16,058 nt of DNA, taken from Planctomycetaceae bacterium. GTDB lineage: Bacteria > Planctomycetota > Planctomycetia > Pirellulales > Thermoguttaceae. The stretch is taken from the NCBI GenBank assembly GCA_031283515.1, contig JAITBS010000209.1:1-16058 (forward strand), in the 5' to 3' direction. Of this stretch, positions 6,953 through 15,833 are shown piece after piece. Each line of letters starts with the position of its first letter. Within the stretch, counting starts at the first letter, position 1. Below the pieces are notes generated by a model. That model was not told where the DNA came from and searched no databases. It worked only from the letters and a program-made list of their open reading frames with translations. Position numbers and translations under genes: made by a program.

Positions 6953-9574
6953 TTATTGATGCCAATGGTTACTGATGAGTGTCTCGTCTAATTCAATACG
7001 GTCAATTCCTTGTGAAGTTACGGTTTTAATAGTGTTACCGTTGACGATTATTTGATACGTTATCCCATTAACCGCTTCAATAACTGCAATATGTTTACCG
7101 TTATTATCTGTTTCAATAACAGTTTTGAACGGCGAAACAACACGGAATTTGCCGTCCTTGCTCAACACAATATCAATACTTTCGAGTTGACCTTGAAGTA
7201 ACCGGCGTTGCATAACCAGAACCGTCGGGTTAATGTCCGCGATATTTCGTTGCTGATATTCCAAATTAAACGAGTCCGGCAGTAAACCAATTGATTGTCC
7301 GTCAGGATATTGCATCTGCTCCGCAACAATCAAAATTCCCTCCGCAATCTTTCGCCAATCAAGAGTTTTGTCATGCCTCGCAAGCATAAACAAGGCTTCA
7401 CCAAAATCAAGACCACACCATTGAACCGGTAAACCAATCCAGTTTCCTTTGAAATCTGTTGCGCCCAAAACCGGTGTTGTTGCATATTTCATAATAATTT
7501 CTGTAGCACCTTCGGCGCGGTTTTTAATCGAATCCTTTTGCCATAAATAAACAAACGGTAATCCGGTAATCGCCCAACGCCGCGCAGCGTCAAGATATTT
7601 TTTCTCTCCGGTTGCTTCAAATGCCCAAACATTAGCCATACACATTCGCGACGAACCCATAATATCCGGCGTATGAAGCGACAACTCCCAAACCTGCGCA
7701 CCGCGCGGAACCGTATATTTGTTCGCAAATTCAAGTCCTTTCACCGCCGCATTCAGTAATTCCTTATCACCGGTAACACGATAATCGTATAATAAATAAA
7801 ACAAGGCATTGCCGCAATGTCCCGATGCCGTATTTTCCCAATGTCCCTTCAAATATTTTCCATTGTACGGAAACGCTCCGTCTTCGCGTTGCTGTTGACA
7901 AAGTCCTTTTCCTTCACCGCGGCAAAAGTTACGAAATTGTTCCGCTTTACCCGATAATAAAAACGCCGCCGGATTGCGAAGATGTGCTCCGCCATGATCC
8001 AAACGCGGTGTTTCCGGCAATTGACCGGTCAATTGCCATATTGATGTTACATAATCAACCCCGAAAGAAGACGGAAATCGTTGTGTTGTTTCCGGTAAAA
8101 CAGCATGACGCCAACCGTTTGACGAATCCGCAATTGCCGACTTTTCATAAGCCGCCAAATTCAATAATCGTTGCGCTTCGTCATCCCGAAAACGTTTCGG
8201 AAAATCAGGCAAGCCGTGTTTTTGAACCGCCCAAAGAATAAGAGAATCAAGAGGTGTTAAACCGTTCAGAGACAACGTTTCACGAAGTTCACGGCTCGTT
8301 AATATTTTTAATGTTCCGGAAAAATTGGTTCCGTGTAATCCGAGATAATGTGCAGTTGAATCACCGAAAATAAAATCCGGTACAGCAAAAACAGCTTGTG
8401 TTTCCGGTGTGTTCCAAAGCAGTCCGAATCCGGTTTTTTCCGTAACTACCGCCATAAAAGACCACGTCATATCCAGTGATCTCGGAGCGAAACGTAAATG
8501 TTCCGGTGTTTCAATATCAGCGGTTGAGGACGAATGTTCGCCTTGTTCCAAATATTCGACTCCATTCAATACCGCTTGTTGCATCGTTCCTTTGGGGCGG
8601 AAAACCGGACTAAAAAACGATGTTTCCAACGGTGTTTTCGATTTCAATTCAAAACGGATTTCATTATTCAAAAGTTCAAACCGCAGTGTTCCAATCTGAT
8701 TTGACAAATCCGATAGCGCAACAGTAAACTCAATCGTTTGGGCTGTTGATTGAATAAATTTCAATGAAAGCGGTTTTGGTGTTTGACCGTCAGACTCTTT
8801 TTCGTTGCGATAAAATGGAATACCCGCAACTCCGCCAAGCGGTAAGTTCGGGTTCAGATAACCAAGCGGATAAATTTCACCAACCAGATTTTCGTTATCG
8901 AAAATTTGTGCTCCGGTTCCTTTTTCGTCGAACCGAATACGGATATTTTTATTTTCATTTTTATTTTCGGACGAAATTATTTTCCAATGTTCAACATGTT
9001 CCGACCAATTCGGATTAAACCACGAAGTTGTTTTTTGTTCGGTTTCATCGTAAACAACTTGATACAATTCAATCCAATCAATTTCAGTAACACCATTAGA
9101 TGTTCCCGAATCAAAACGGAGTTGCGTCAACGGCTCAGGTGTTTCAAAAAAGACACTGTAACTGTGCCAATGATTATCCGGCAAAAATCCAAAACGTACC
9201 GAAAAATCTGCGTGAGAACCCGGACGTTGACTCGTACCCCAAAAAATTTCGGCATTGGGTTTCATGTTGTTTTTCATCCGAATCCGAAACTCAAACGCTC
9301 CGGCAACCGGATTCTGAATGTTCGGAAGCAAAACGTAAGGATCATGACCGCTTGACTCAATTTGAATTGTTTCACCGGTTGAATTTAATTTAGATTGATG
9401 TAACGCTTTCCAGTGCGGCAATTCAGTTACCGTACAGTCGAAACGTTGAACAAGTTTTTTCTCCTTAACCGGTTTCGGATACGGTTTAATTGTTTCATCT
9501 TTTGGATATTGTGCAAAAAGTGAAACGTTCAAGGAAATAGTAAAAATGCACAAAAAAAGAAAGTTAGTTTTCAT
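6953..9574 (-). CDS. Large secreted protein with probable alpha/alpha-toroid (six-hairpin glycosidase-like) domain
   Basis: The 873-residue product begins with a signal peptide (about residues 1-21, ending SLFAQ). Residues about 40-180 look like a beta-sandwich of carbohydrate-binding type (FEFRIRMKNN, then a strand-rich stretch ending EIDWIELYQVVYD). A further beta-rich region runs to about 450. From about 470 to 780 the sequence is helical with repeated hairpins and aromatic/acidic motifs (GAFPYNGKYLKGHWENTASG, then GSSRMCMANVWAFEATGEKK, then GLPVQWCGLDFGEALFMLAR), typical of (alpha/alpha)6-toroid glycoside hydrolases and lyases. A short beta tail (about 800-873) follows. I infer a role in polysaccharide handling outside the cytoplasm; no specific family or catalytic residue can be assigned by eye. 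The ATG is chosen for its signal peptide; no strong ribosome binding site is seen. It follows the VIT/vWA gene after 84 bases. Confidence 0.72.
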   Translation of the reverse strand: MKTNFLFLCIFTISLNVSLFAQYPKDETIKPYPKPVKEKKLVQRFDCTVTELPHWKALHQSKLNSTGETIQIESSGHDPYVLLPNIQNPVAGAFEFRIRMKNNMKPNAEIFWGTSQRPGSHADFSVRFGFLPDNHWHSYSVFFETPEPLTQLRFDSGTSNGVTEIDWIELYQVVYDETEQKTTSWFNPNWSEHVEHWKIISSENKNENKNIRIRFDEKGTGAQIFDNENLVGEIYPLGYLNPNLPLGGVAGIPFYRNEKESDGQTPKPLSLKFIQSTAQTIEFTVALSDLSNQIGTLRFELLNNEIRFELKSKTPLETSFFSPVFRPKGTMQQAVLNGVEYLEQGEHSSSTADIETPEHLRFAPRSLDMTWSFMAVVTEKTGFGLLWNTPETQAVFAVPDFIFGDSTAHYLGLHGTNFSGTLKILTSRELRETLSLNGLTPLDSLILWAVQKHGLPDFPKRFRDDEAQRLLNLAAYEKSAIADSSNGWRHAVLPETTQRFPSSFGVDYVTSIWQLTGQLPETPRLDHGGAHLRNPAAFLLSGKAEQFRNFCRGEGKGLCQQQREDGAFPYNGKYLKGHWENTASGHCGNALFYLLYDYRVTGDKELLNAAVKGLEFANKYTVPRGAQVWELSLHTPDIMGSSRMCMANVWAFEATGEKKYLDAARRWAITGLPFVYLWQKDSIKNRAEGATEIIMKYATTPVLGATDFKGNWIGLPVQWCGLDFGEALFMLARHDKTLDWRKIAEGILIVAEQMQYPDGQSIGLLPDSFNLEYQQRNIADINPTVLVMQRRLLQGQLESIDIVLSKDGKFRVVSPFKTVIETDNNGKHIAVIEAVNGITYQIIVNGNTIKTVTSQGIDRIELDETLISNHWHQ

Positions 9575-9658
9575 GGTTCTGATTAAAGGTTAAATTGGTT
9601 CATTCCCAATGTTGACACGTTATATTGATACGTTATCTATTGTTATCAATAATTCCGA

Positions 9659-12600
9659 TTAGAAATGGACTTCGCCGATTTCGTATGTTTCCGTTTCATC
9701 ATTGAGCGTAATACAAAGTGAACGCCGTGTTTCATCGGCTCTGCCGTAATTCGTGAAAATATCCACAAAAACAACGCCCGGTGCCAACGCATCCGCTTTT
9801 TTCTTTTCTTTTTCATCATTGTTCGATCCGGATTTCTCTTCATTATAATACATTGAAGTCCAATACAGAATGTCTTTAAGGTCTTCCCATTCATTTTCAA
9901 GATCGTCCCATTCATCTTCATCATTTTCTTTAACATCAAAACGTTCAAGAATAATTTTGTACGTTCCTTTTTCTGCTTTACGTATCAAATATTGAGACAA
10001 ATCTTCATTGTTTGTTATTAACGTTCCGCCGTGAACAGACAAACATCTATTGTTTTGACGTACAAATTCGCCGCATGGTTCTGTAACGGCAAGGCAAACA
10101 TCGACATTCGGATGACTTGCCAACGCAACAATCCGAAGATCAACATCCATCAGTTTAGCATTATTTTGATCTTTATCAACGTTTTGATTTTTAGCATTAT
10201 CTTGATTATTGTCCGATGTTCTAAAACCAAGCGTTTTTCCTTTAATTATCGTTCGGTATTGTTCGTATAATGTAACAAGGCACAAAATAGTATAGTCATT
10301 TTGATAATCGTAATAATTCCAAACTGTTTTGAAGAACTTGTGGAATGATTCAAGAGATTGAATGAGATGATCTTGTTTCAGATTTTCTCGTAACAAAAAA
10401 GAAAGAGCAAGTCCCCGCAAGGTATTGGGATCGGCTTCGTCGAGTTCGAGTGCTTCCCGAAATCGCAACACAGCAAGATCAATTTGGTTCCAATGGAGCA
10501 TCAGGAATCCCATCATTCGTAACGTTACAAGATCATCACCGAAATCAAGTTCCTGTAAATTACTGAGAATCCGTAACGCAGTTTCCGTATCACCGAGTTC
10601 ATGAAATAGAGTTGCCGATTCCCAATAAAAAGCAGGAGAATTTTGATATAGTTTTCGTTGTTCCAGATAAACGCGATAAGCCGATTGTTTTGACGAAACA
10701 GCGGCGTTTCGAATAATCTCAAGGTAAGGAGAATCATCGATTCGCGGCTGTAACACAATATCCGGTATCATTGCTGCCGGTGAATCTTGTGTGTTGGCGT
10801 CACTCATTCCGCCGCCGCCGAATCCTCCGCCCATTCCGCCCATTCCGAAAGCTATGCCGCTGTAACGAGATGATCGGTTCGATGGAGAAGCGAATGCTTC
10901 GGTCATATTAGTGTATTGAGGTACGAATTTGTAACCGTCAGGAAGTTCAAACGAATGATCCCACCATCGCATAAAAATATTCCAGCTTCGGCGAAGTCTC
11001 CGCACTCCCGTGTTTTGCCGTTCTTTTTTGACTTTTTGAACATGATCTTTCCATTGTGTTTTCTTTTCGCGGTATTCTTCTAACATAACAGGTTGCGACG
11101 CCGGCGGTTCGACCATAAATTCAAGATATTGATGAACGGATTCGAGAACCAGCAGCGTCGTCTCAGGCGTAACAATATTATACTTTAAACCAAGTTCGAG
11201 AATATTCCGGCGGCATTCTTTTTCATGAGTTGTGTGTTGCGAAAAGAGGAGTTGTTGCAAGCGAAGTTGCGCCCAGATACGTTCAACAAGAGAATCTTCA
11301 CAAACAGGAACATCTCCCGAAACAGAAATAGGAATCGTTTCCGGCATGTCGCCAAAACCAATTACCGCACGAAAATTAAGCGTATTCTGATTCTGAAAAT
11401 GGGCAACAACAAAGGAATCTTTCAATATTCTCCAAGATGCTTGATTTTCAGACTTATCACTCAGAGCATACGCAGTCAATGCAATCTTGCCGATACCTTC
11501 CAGAATTGTTGCAACATTATCACGCATGAGATGAAACAATGTCCCGCCGCTTGATTTTGTAACAAATTGAAGTGCCGGACTATGATGGCTGTTTCCGGTT
11601 CCGATAACATAAACCGGTGATTGCAATACAACGGAATTTTCAGAAATATTTGTCCGGCAATTATAGTTTCCGTCCGAAAAAAGAAGCGACAAATCAGTGC
11701 GGATACCGTAACTCAATATCGATAAAAAATTTGTTCCGCCGTCGTAGGAAACGGATTTTAGTGTATCGAATAATTTTTCGTAACTTGCGGCATCGAATGA
11801 CCGAACCGGCTCCGGTTTATCACGAAAAACAATCAGATCAACAGAACATTTTTTTGTTTCGAGATATTGCCGAAGTAATTCTAGTTCTTTCGTGTGATCG
11901 CCGTTGAATCGTGAACCGGAAGCATCCCAATAAACAGCAATCCGATTCGGTTGCGCTAATTTCTTTTCAATTTCCAATCGTTTCGGTTCCAGATGTTTTT
12001 GGATTTCGTCCGTCGGAATACGTGTTACAAAATAATTGCATTCCGGTGCGGTAAATGAAACGGTTTGTTGGCTGGTGTTCGGAGGAAATTCGAGAAGGAG
12101 ATTTTCGTTGGGCTGGAATTTTTTAGATATTGTTTCGGCGAGACGAGTCGTTTCATCAAATTTTAGTTCCGGTAATTCATTGCCGATGATTTTCGGTAAC
12201 ACATCAGTTTTCGAAGCGTCAATTTTAATAGAAAACGTTTCGATTTTTCCGTCAAATTTAATCGGCACAGTGTATTTTGAACCGTCAATCAGATCGGTGT
12301 AACGAATTTTGATTGTTCGTGATTGATGCGAAAATATTGGAAAAATACGGCTTTTGAACGCATTTTTACCGCTCCATTCGACAAGACCGGGATCAATACC
12401 TCGCTTTTCGATTTCGTTAAAAATAACTGTTGCCTGTTTTTTCGGAACAGCAACTCCATCAACCATTTCATCGTTAATATCCAAAGCATAACCATCAACA
12501 GTTGCGCCGTCAGGTAATGGAAACGTAAAAACACCTTCAACCCTTTCATTGGTAGGATTGTAAAACTCATAAGTTATCGTAACTTCAATAAGAAATCGGA

Positions 12601-12865
12601 CAATCCGTACAGAATAACTGCATTCTACAAGTTCAAGCGGTTTGGCGTTTCCTTCGTTTCCCGTAATAACAAGCGATGGACTCAATGCGCGGGTTGAAGC
12701 AAATTCCGGCGCAGCACCAAAAAGAGCATTCATTGCTTTGATTCGTATCGGCGTTTTTTCCGTATTAAATTCATTGAAACCAATACTATTGAATTGAGCT
12801 TCGGTAACAGAAAACGGAATGCAAAAAATAATAAAACTTATTAAAATCGTTAAATGTCTCATCAT
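9659..12865 (-). CDS. Secreted VIT/vWA-domain protein with TPR and DUF2135-like C-terminus
   Basis: The 1068-residue product has a signal peptide (about 1-23, ending VTEAQ). A VIT domain (about 78-195) shows FPLPDGATVDGYAL and SRIFPIFSHQSRTIKIRY. The vWA domain (about 308-450) keeps an apparently intact metal site: DASGS at about 314-318, GGTN near 376-379 and FSDG near 397-400. Further on come a glycine/methionine-rich linker (about 670-690, GMGGMGGGFGGGG), TPR-like helical repeats (about 730-840), and a DUF2135-like domain (about 920-1068; HPNVDVCLAVTEPCGE, then GGTLITNNEDLSQYLIRKAEKGTYKI). That last domain is interrupted by an acidic insertion (DEDEWDDLENEWEDLKD and following EKEKKK). VIT/vWA proteins of this layout are common in Planctomycetota and are thought to mediate protein interactions in the envelope. 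The frame is open to a TTG at 12871, but I prefer ATG 12865 directly before the signal peptide. Confidence 0.85.
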   Translation of the reverse strand: MMRHLTILISFIIFCIPFSVTEAQFNSIGFNEFNTEKTPIRIKAMNALFGAAPEFASTRALSPSLVITGNEGNAKPLELVECSYSVRIVRFLIEVTITYEFYNPTNERVEGVFTFPLPDGATVDGYALDINDEMVDGVAVPKKQATVIFNEIEKRGIDPGLVEWSGKNAFKSRIFPIFSHQSRTIKIRYTDLIDGSKYTVPIKFDGKIETFSIKIDASKTDVLPKIIGNELPELKFDETTRLAETISKKFQPNENLLLEFPPNTSQQTVSFTAPECNYFVTRIPTDEIQKHLEPKRLEIEKKLAQPNRIAVYWDASGSRFNGDHTKELELLRQYLETKKCSVDLIVFRDKPEPVRSFDAASYEKLFDTLKSVSYDGGTNFLSILSYGIRTDLSLLFSDGNYNCRTNISENSVVLQSPVYVIGTGNSHHSPALQFVTKSSGGTLFHLMRDNVATILEGIGKIALTAYALSDKSENQASWRILKDSFVVAHFQNQNTLNFRAVIGFGDMPETIPISVSGDVPVCEDSLVERIWAQLRLQQLLFSQHTTHEKECRRNILELGLKYNIVTPETTLLVLESVHQYLEFMVEPPASQPVMLEEYREKKTQWKDHVQKVKKERQNTGVRRLRRSWNIFMRWWDHSFELPDGYKFVPQYTNMTEAFASPSNRSSRYSGIAFGMGGMGGGFGGGGMSDANTQDSPAAMIPDIVLQPRIDDSPYLEIIRNAAVSSKQSAYRVYLEQRKLYQNSPAFYWESATLFHELGDTETALRILSNLQELDFGDDLVTLRMMGFLMLHWNQIDLAVLRFREALELDEADPNTLRGLALSFLLRENLKQDHLIQSLESFHKFFKTVWNYYDYQNDYTILCLVTLYEQYRTIIKGKTLGFRTSDNNQDNAKNQNVDKDQNNAKLMDVDLRIVALASHPNVDVCLAVTEPCGEFVRQNNRCLSVHGGTLITNNEDLSQYLIRKAEKGTYKIILERFDVKENDEDEWDDLENEWEDLKDILYWTSMYYNEEKSGSNNDEKEKKKADALAPGVVFVDIFTNYGRADETRRSLCITLNDETETYEIGEVHF

Positions 12866-12994
12866 ACTCAAATTGTAAGGGATTGAAAAACGTTACGTTA
12901 TATGTGATGTTACCTAACGGCACTTTTAATTTGTTTCAAAAACAACAAACGTTGGGTATTGAGAATTTGATCATTATTTTTTCTATTGCCGGAG

Positions 12995-13594
12995 TTATTT
13001 TTCTTGTAACCAGTTGAGGATTTTTTCGTTGTCGGGTTTTTCACGCGGCGGAACAAAATCAACCCAATTACCGTTTTCATCAATAAGGAATTTTTGAAAA
13101 TTCCATGTTACCGGTACATCTTTCCGACGGTTGTTTTCCTTTTGAGTCAACCATTGATAAAGCGGATGAATGTCTTCGCCGGTTACAGAAATTTTTGACA
13201 TCATTGGAAAAGTTACATGATAATTTGAGGTACAAAATTCTTTGATTTCCGTATCGGTACCGGGTTCCTGTTTACCGAAATTGTTCGCCGGAAAACCAAC
13301 AATAACAAATTTTTCCCCGCCATACTTCTCATAAAGTTCCTGCAAGTTTTTGTACTGCGGCGTCAGCCCGCACTTGGAAGCAACATTGACCACCAATACT
13401 TTTTTTCCCTTGAATCGGGATAACGGAAAATCATTGCCGTCAATATCACGAACTGTAAAATCGTACAACGTTTTGGTTGATACAGTTGCCGGCGAATTTT
13501 TTTGTAACGTCTCTACATTTTGCCGGTCCTGAGACCAAACCGTCGGAATGAGACAGATAAACGCCAACAAAAATGAGCATAGATGTTTTTTCAT
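12995..13594 (-). CDS. gpx: Exported glutathione-peroxidase-family thiol peroxidase
   Basis: The 199-residue product has a signal peptide (about 1-21, cleavage near VWSQ), then a complete GPx domain. Visible catalytic elements are the peroxidatic Cys75 in NVASKCGLTPQY, Gln109 in NNFGKQEPG and Trp164 in WNFQKFL. The middle cysteine of many GPx proteins (FPCNQFG) is Ala here (FPANNFG). The later Cys121 (EFCTSNYHVTFP), which acts as resolving cysteine in thioredoxin-dependent family members, is kept. I infer a non-selenium, probably thioredoxin-type peroxidase reducing hydroperoxides outside the cytoplasm. The ATG at 13594 is strongly favoured: AAAGGA lies about 7 bases upstream and a signal peptide follows at once; the frame stays open upstream to 13693, but that extension is not GPx-like. 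It runs divergently from hemL across 425 bases, and is followed by the VIT/vWA gene. Confidence 0.92.
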   Translation of the reverse strand: MKKHLCSFLLAFICLIPTVWSQDRQNVETLQKNSPATVSTKTLYDFTVRDIDGNDFPLSRFKGKKVLVVNVASKCGLTPQYKNLQELYEKYGGEKFVIVGFPANNFGKQEPGTDTEIKEFCTSNYHVTFPMMSKISVTGEDIHPLYQWLTQKENNRRKDVPVTWNFQKFLIDENGNWVDFVPPREKPDNEKILNWLQEK

Positions 13595-13834
13595 GTTAAA
13601 GTCCTTTATAAAAGGGATGGAATAAGGAATAAAATTTTCCCCGTAACCGCCCACGTTAATAAACACAAAATGTCCCGAAACATTTCGGCACAAAACACAA
13701 TTGAAATGTCCATTCTAAAGTAATTGTGTAATTATTCAATAGAATGTCGTCAAAATACAGATTTCCATAAAAATAGCCGACATTTCATATCTTACGAAAG
13801 ATTATTAAAAATCAAATATTGTCCGGCAATGTCA

Positions 13835-13863
13835 TTGTAAAACTTGAGCATTTAAATTATGCT
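13835..13863 (+). promoter_or_regulatory. hemL: Weak candidate promoter for hemL
   Basis: TTGTAA (13835-13840), a 17-base spacer and TATGCT (13858-13863) give a plausible but weak sigma-70-type promoter, leaving a leader of roughly 150 bases before the hemL ATG. The AT-rich surroundings make chance matches easy. Confidence 0.22.
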
Positions 13864-13966
13864 ATATGTATCAATCTGACATCAATTGTTTTGTTTTAAC
13901 CATTGGCGTCAATCAACAAGACGTTTTTCCGGCGAAAAAAACGCTTTATATTAACTATTAACTATT

Positions 13967-14005
13967 AATATTAATTACTTTTTTTTAATATTAATTACTT
14001 TTTTT
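13967..14005. repeat. 20-bp tandem repeat, two copies, before hemL
   Basis: AATATTAATTACTTTTTTTT (13967-13986) is repeated immediately (13987-14005), the second copy lacking one T. It ends 14 bases before the hemL start codon and is preceded by the related words TTAACTATTAACTATTAA. T-runs here could slip, changing leader length. Confidence 0.75.
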
Positions 14006-14019
14006 GAAGTTTGTAAACA

Positions 14020-15411
14020 ATGTTGAATCACAACAAAAGTCATGCTATTTTTTCCGAAGCTCAACGTTTAATTCCGGGCGGAGTGAACAGTCCGGCACGC
14101 GCATTTGGTGCGGTAGGCGGTGAACCGATTGTTATAGAACGCGGTGAAGGAGCTTATTTGATTGATGTTGACGGACACCGTTATCTTGATTATGTTCAGT
14201 CTTGGGGACCAATGATTTTGGGTCATGCCCATCCGGTTGTTGTTGAAGCGGTTCGGGCGGCATTGCTCAAAGGAACCAGTTTCGGCGCACCAACAGAAGC
14301 AGAAAATCAACTTGCTCAACTCATTATTGACTTAGTTCCTTCGATTGAAAAAATCAGGTTCGTCAACTCAGGAACCGAAGCCGCGATGAGTGCGATTCGT
14401 CTCGCACGCGGTTTTACAGGGCGTACAAAAATTGTGAAATTTATCGGCAATTATCATGGTCATGTTGATGCCTTGCTGGTTGCGGCGGGGAGTTCGGCGG
14501 CAACACTGGGTGTTCCCAACTCGCCGGGAGTCACGTCGGGAACCATCGCCGATACAATCGTGTTACCGTACAATGATGTTGATGCAGTCAAAAAAACGTT
14601 TCAGGAAATTGGTAAAGAAATTGCAGGTGTTATTGTGGAACCGGTTGCCGGCAATATGGGTTGTGTTATTGGCAGTTCCAATTTTTTGTATGAATTACGT
14701 CATTTGACCCAAACTCACGGAGCGGTTTTAATTTTCGACGAGGTATTGAGTGGTTTTCGCGCTGGAAAAGGCGGTGCCGGACAACGTTTCAGTATTACGC
14801 CGGATATTACAACGCTTGGTAAGGTTATTGGTGGTGGGTTACCGGTTGGTGCGTATGGCGGTAAAACCGAAATCATGGACAACATCTTACCGGTCGGCAA
14901 AGTCTTTCAGGCAGGAACTCTCAGCGGTAATCCTTTGGCAATGGCTGCCGGAATCTCAACACTTCAAACATTACAAGAACTCAATGCATTTCAAATCTTG
15001 GAACGAAAAATGGCATTGCTTGCCGAAGGACTCGAAGATGAAGCCCGATCTGCCGGAATTTCGGTTGCTGTTGAACAAATTGGTTCTATGATGACAATGT
15101 TTTTTCTTACCGAACACAAAAACAATAACGAAAAATATCATGTCAGCAGTACAACATTCAACGGCAGTACTGTGGATCGTTCTACAGCGACCAGTTCGAC
15201 CGGCGGTTGTTTTGCGAACAAAATTATCGACTGGGAAACTGCGTCCCTGTGCAACACGCAACGTTATGCCACATTTTTTTGGAATATGTTGGAACGCGGT
15301 TTTTATTTTCCGTGCAGCCAATTTGAAGTTTTTTTCATGTCCACCGCCATCACCGAATCGGAAATCCAACAAACAATCGATGCCGCAAAAGAAGTCTTCA
15401 AAATACTGTAA
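14020..15411 (+). CDS. hemL: Glutamate-1-semialdehyde 2,1-aminomutase
   Basis: This PLP enzyme converts glutamate-1-semialdehyde to 5-aminolevulinate in the C5 pathway of tetrapyrrole synthesis. The 463-residue product has the expected motifs: PGGVNSPARAF (19-29), NSGTEA (116-121), YHGHVDALLV (145-154), FDEVLSGFR (239-247), the PLP-binding Lys268 in TLGKVIGGGLPVGAYGG, and AGTLSGNP (298-305). Most HemL proteins are about 430 residues; the excess is a low-complexity Ser/Thr/Asn-rich insertion at about 365-402, between GSMMTMFF and DWETA, where others go almost directly from GSMFTLFF to the corresponding D-x-A segment. The frame continues correctly to ERGFYFPCSQFE and the C-terminal helix, so the gene is intact. 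A weak GAAG lies upstream of the ATG. The gene stands alone on its strand, divergent from gpx. Confidence 0.96.
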   Translation: MLNHNKSHAIFSEAQRLIPGGVNSPARAFGAVGGEPIVIERGEGAYLIDVDGHRYLDYVQSWGPMILGHAHPVVVEAVRAALLKGTSFGAPTEAENQLAQLIIDLVPSIEKIRFVNSGTEAAMSAIRLARGFTGRTKIVKFIGNYHGHVDALLVAAGSSAATLGVPNSPGVTSGTIADTIVLPYNDVDAVKKTFQEIGKEIAGVIVEPVAGNMGCVIGSSNFLYELRHLTQTHGAVLIFDEVLSGFRAGKGGAGQRFSITPDITTLGKVIGGGLPVGAYGGKTEIMDNILPVGKVFQAGTLSGNPLAMAAGISTLQTLQELNAFQILERKMALLAEGLEDEARSAGISVAVEQIGSMMTMFFLTEHKNNNEKYHVSSTTFNGSTVDRSTATSSTGGCFANKIIDWETASLCNTQRYATFFWNMLERGFYFPCSQFEVFFMSTAITESEIQQTIDAAKEVFKIL

Positions 15412-15567
15412 AAAAGACGTAAACTATTCAGTACGATGATTCGATTATTCCTGATATTTTGTTCCTCAACAGGGTTTGTTTCCGATTCATTGAACCAAAG
15501 AATTTTACAAAATTGACAACAGTCAGCAAACTCTCCAACACGTCAAATTAAAACGTTATAATATTGC

Positions 15568-15681
15568 TTATTGATACTCATTTTCTGCTCTGAATTTCCA
15601 GTCCGCCTCTTTAGGCATATTGATCTTTGTTAATTTTTGGAAAGTACGACCAAAACCTATAATGGAAATTTTATTTTTCAT
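15568..15681 (-). CDS. Possible small ORF, 37 residues
   Basis: ATG at 15681-15679 opens a 37-codon frame starting MKNKISIIGFGRTFQK and ending NEYQ, with TAA at 15568-15570. It is hydrophilic after the first few residues and I recognise no family. No Shine-Dalgarno sequence is visible, and it begins only 15 bases beyond the inverted-repeat element. It may be chance or the remnant of a larger gene. Confidence 0.15.
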   Translation of the reverse strand: MKNKISIIGFGRTFQKLTKINMPKEADWKFRAENEYQ

Positions 15682-15696
15682 TAATATTGAATGTTA

Positions 15697-15833
15697 GGTA
15701 ATCTATCAGTGGAATATTCGTCAATTTGTTTACCAATGGACTCCAAAGGTAGTCAACGTTTCGCCGAAGGGTCGCCTACCTTGTAATTTCCAACTGTAAA
15801 CAAATTCAAAAAAAATTCCACTGATAGATTACC
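15697..15833. repeat. Inverted-repeat element, MITE-like
   Basis: A perfect 19-bp terminal inverted repeat, GGTAATCTATCAGTGGAAT (15697-15715), pairs with 15815-15833. Inward the pairing continues in blocks: AATTTGTTTAC (15723-15733) with GTAAACAAATT (15796-15806), and AAGGTAG (15746-15752) with CTACCTT (15776-15782), leaving a 23-base centre. The whole 137 bases could fold into one long stem. No target-site duplication is obvious and no transposase is encoded. It ends 54 bases past the DUF1559 stop codon, so it could also end transcription in that direction. Confidence 0.7.

Larger units (their letters stand above)
13595..14019. other. Divergent gpx/hemL intergenic region with palindrome and repeated boxes
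   Basis: These 425 bases hold no convincing gene. They contain a 14-bp palindrome CCGAAACATTTCGG (13675-13688), AATGTC-type boxes at 13668-13675, 13703-13710 (GAAATGTC), 13743-13748 (AATGTC) and, inverted, 13779-13786 (GACATTTC), a TTTTTC-CGGC-GAAAAA hairpin at about 13924-13939, and a 20-bp tandem repeat next to hemL. Such a cluster between a divergent peroxidase and a haem-pathway gene would suit a shared regulator; that is inference. Confidence 0.4.

Noticed and set aside
7825..9393. Several plus-strand ORFs of 84-149 codons
   Set aside because: They lie inside the minus-strand 6953-9574 gene, lack recognisable domains and are rich in Arg, Asn and Phe as expected for shadow frames.
9646..9948. 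Minus-strand 100-codon ORF rich in Met and Lys
   Set aside because: It is a frame-shifted reading of the acidic insertion region of the VIT/vWA gene; composition is an artefact of low-complexity GAA/GAT codons.
13595..13693. N-terminal extension of the glutathione peroxidase
   Set aside because: The extension has no family similarity, and a signal peptide with a good ribosome binding site (AAAGGA) begins exactly at the internal ATG 13594.
15112..15228. hemL considered as a frameshifted pseudogene
   Set aside because: The reading frame resumes with conserved HemL C-terminal sequence after the insertion, so the gene is intact.
14971..15439. ORFs overlapping hemL (minus 133 codons, plus 99 and 113 codons)
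   Set aside because: They are shadows of hemL, whose own frame is continuous and carries all family motifs.
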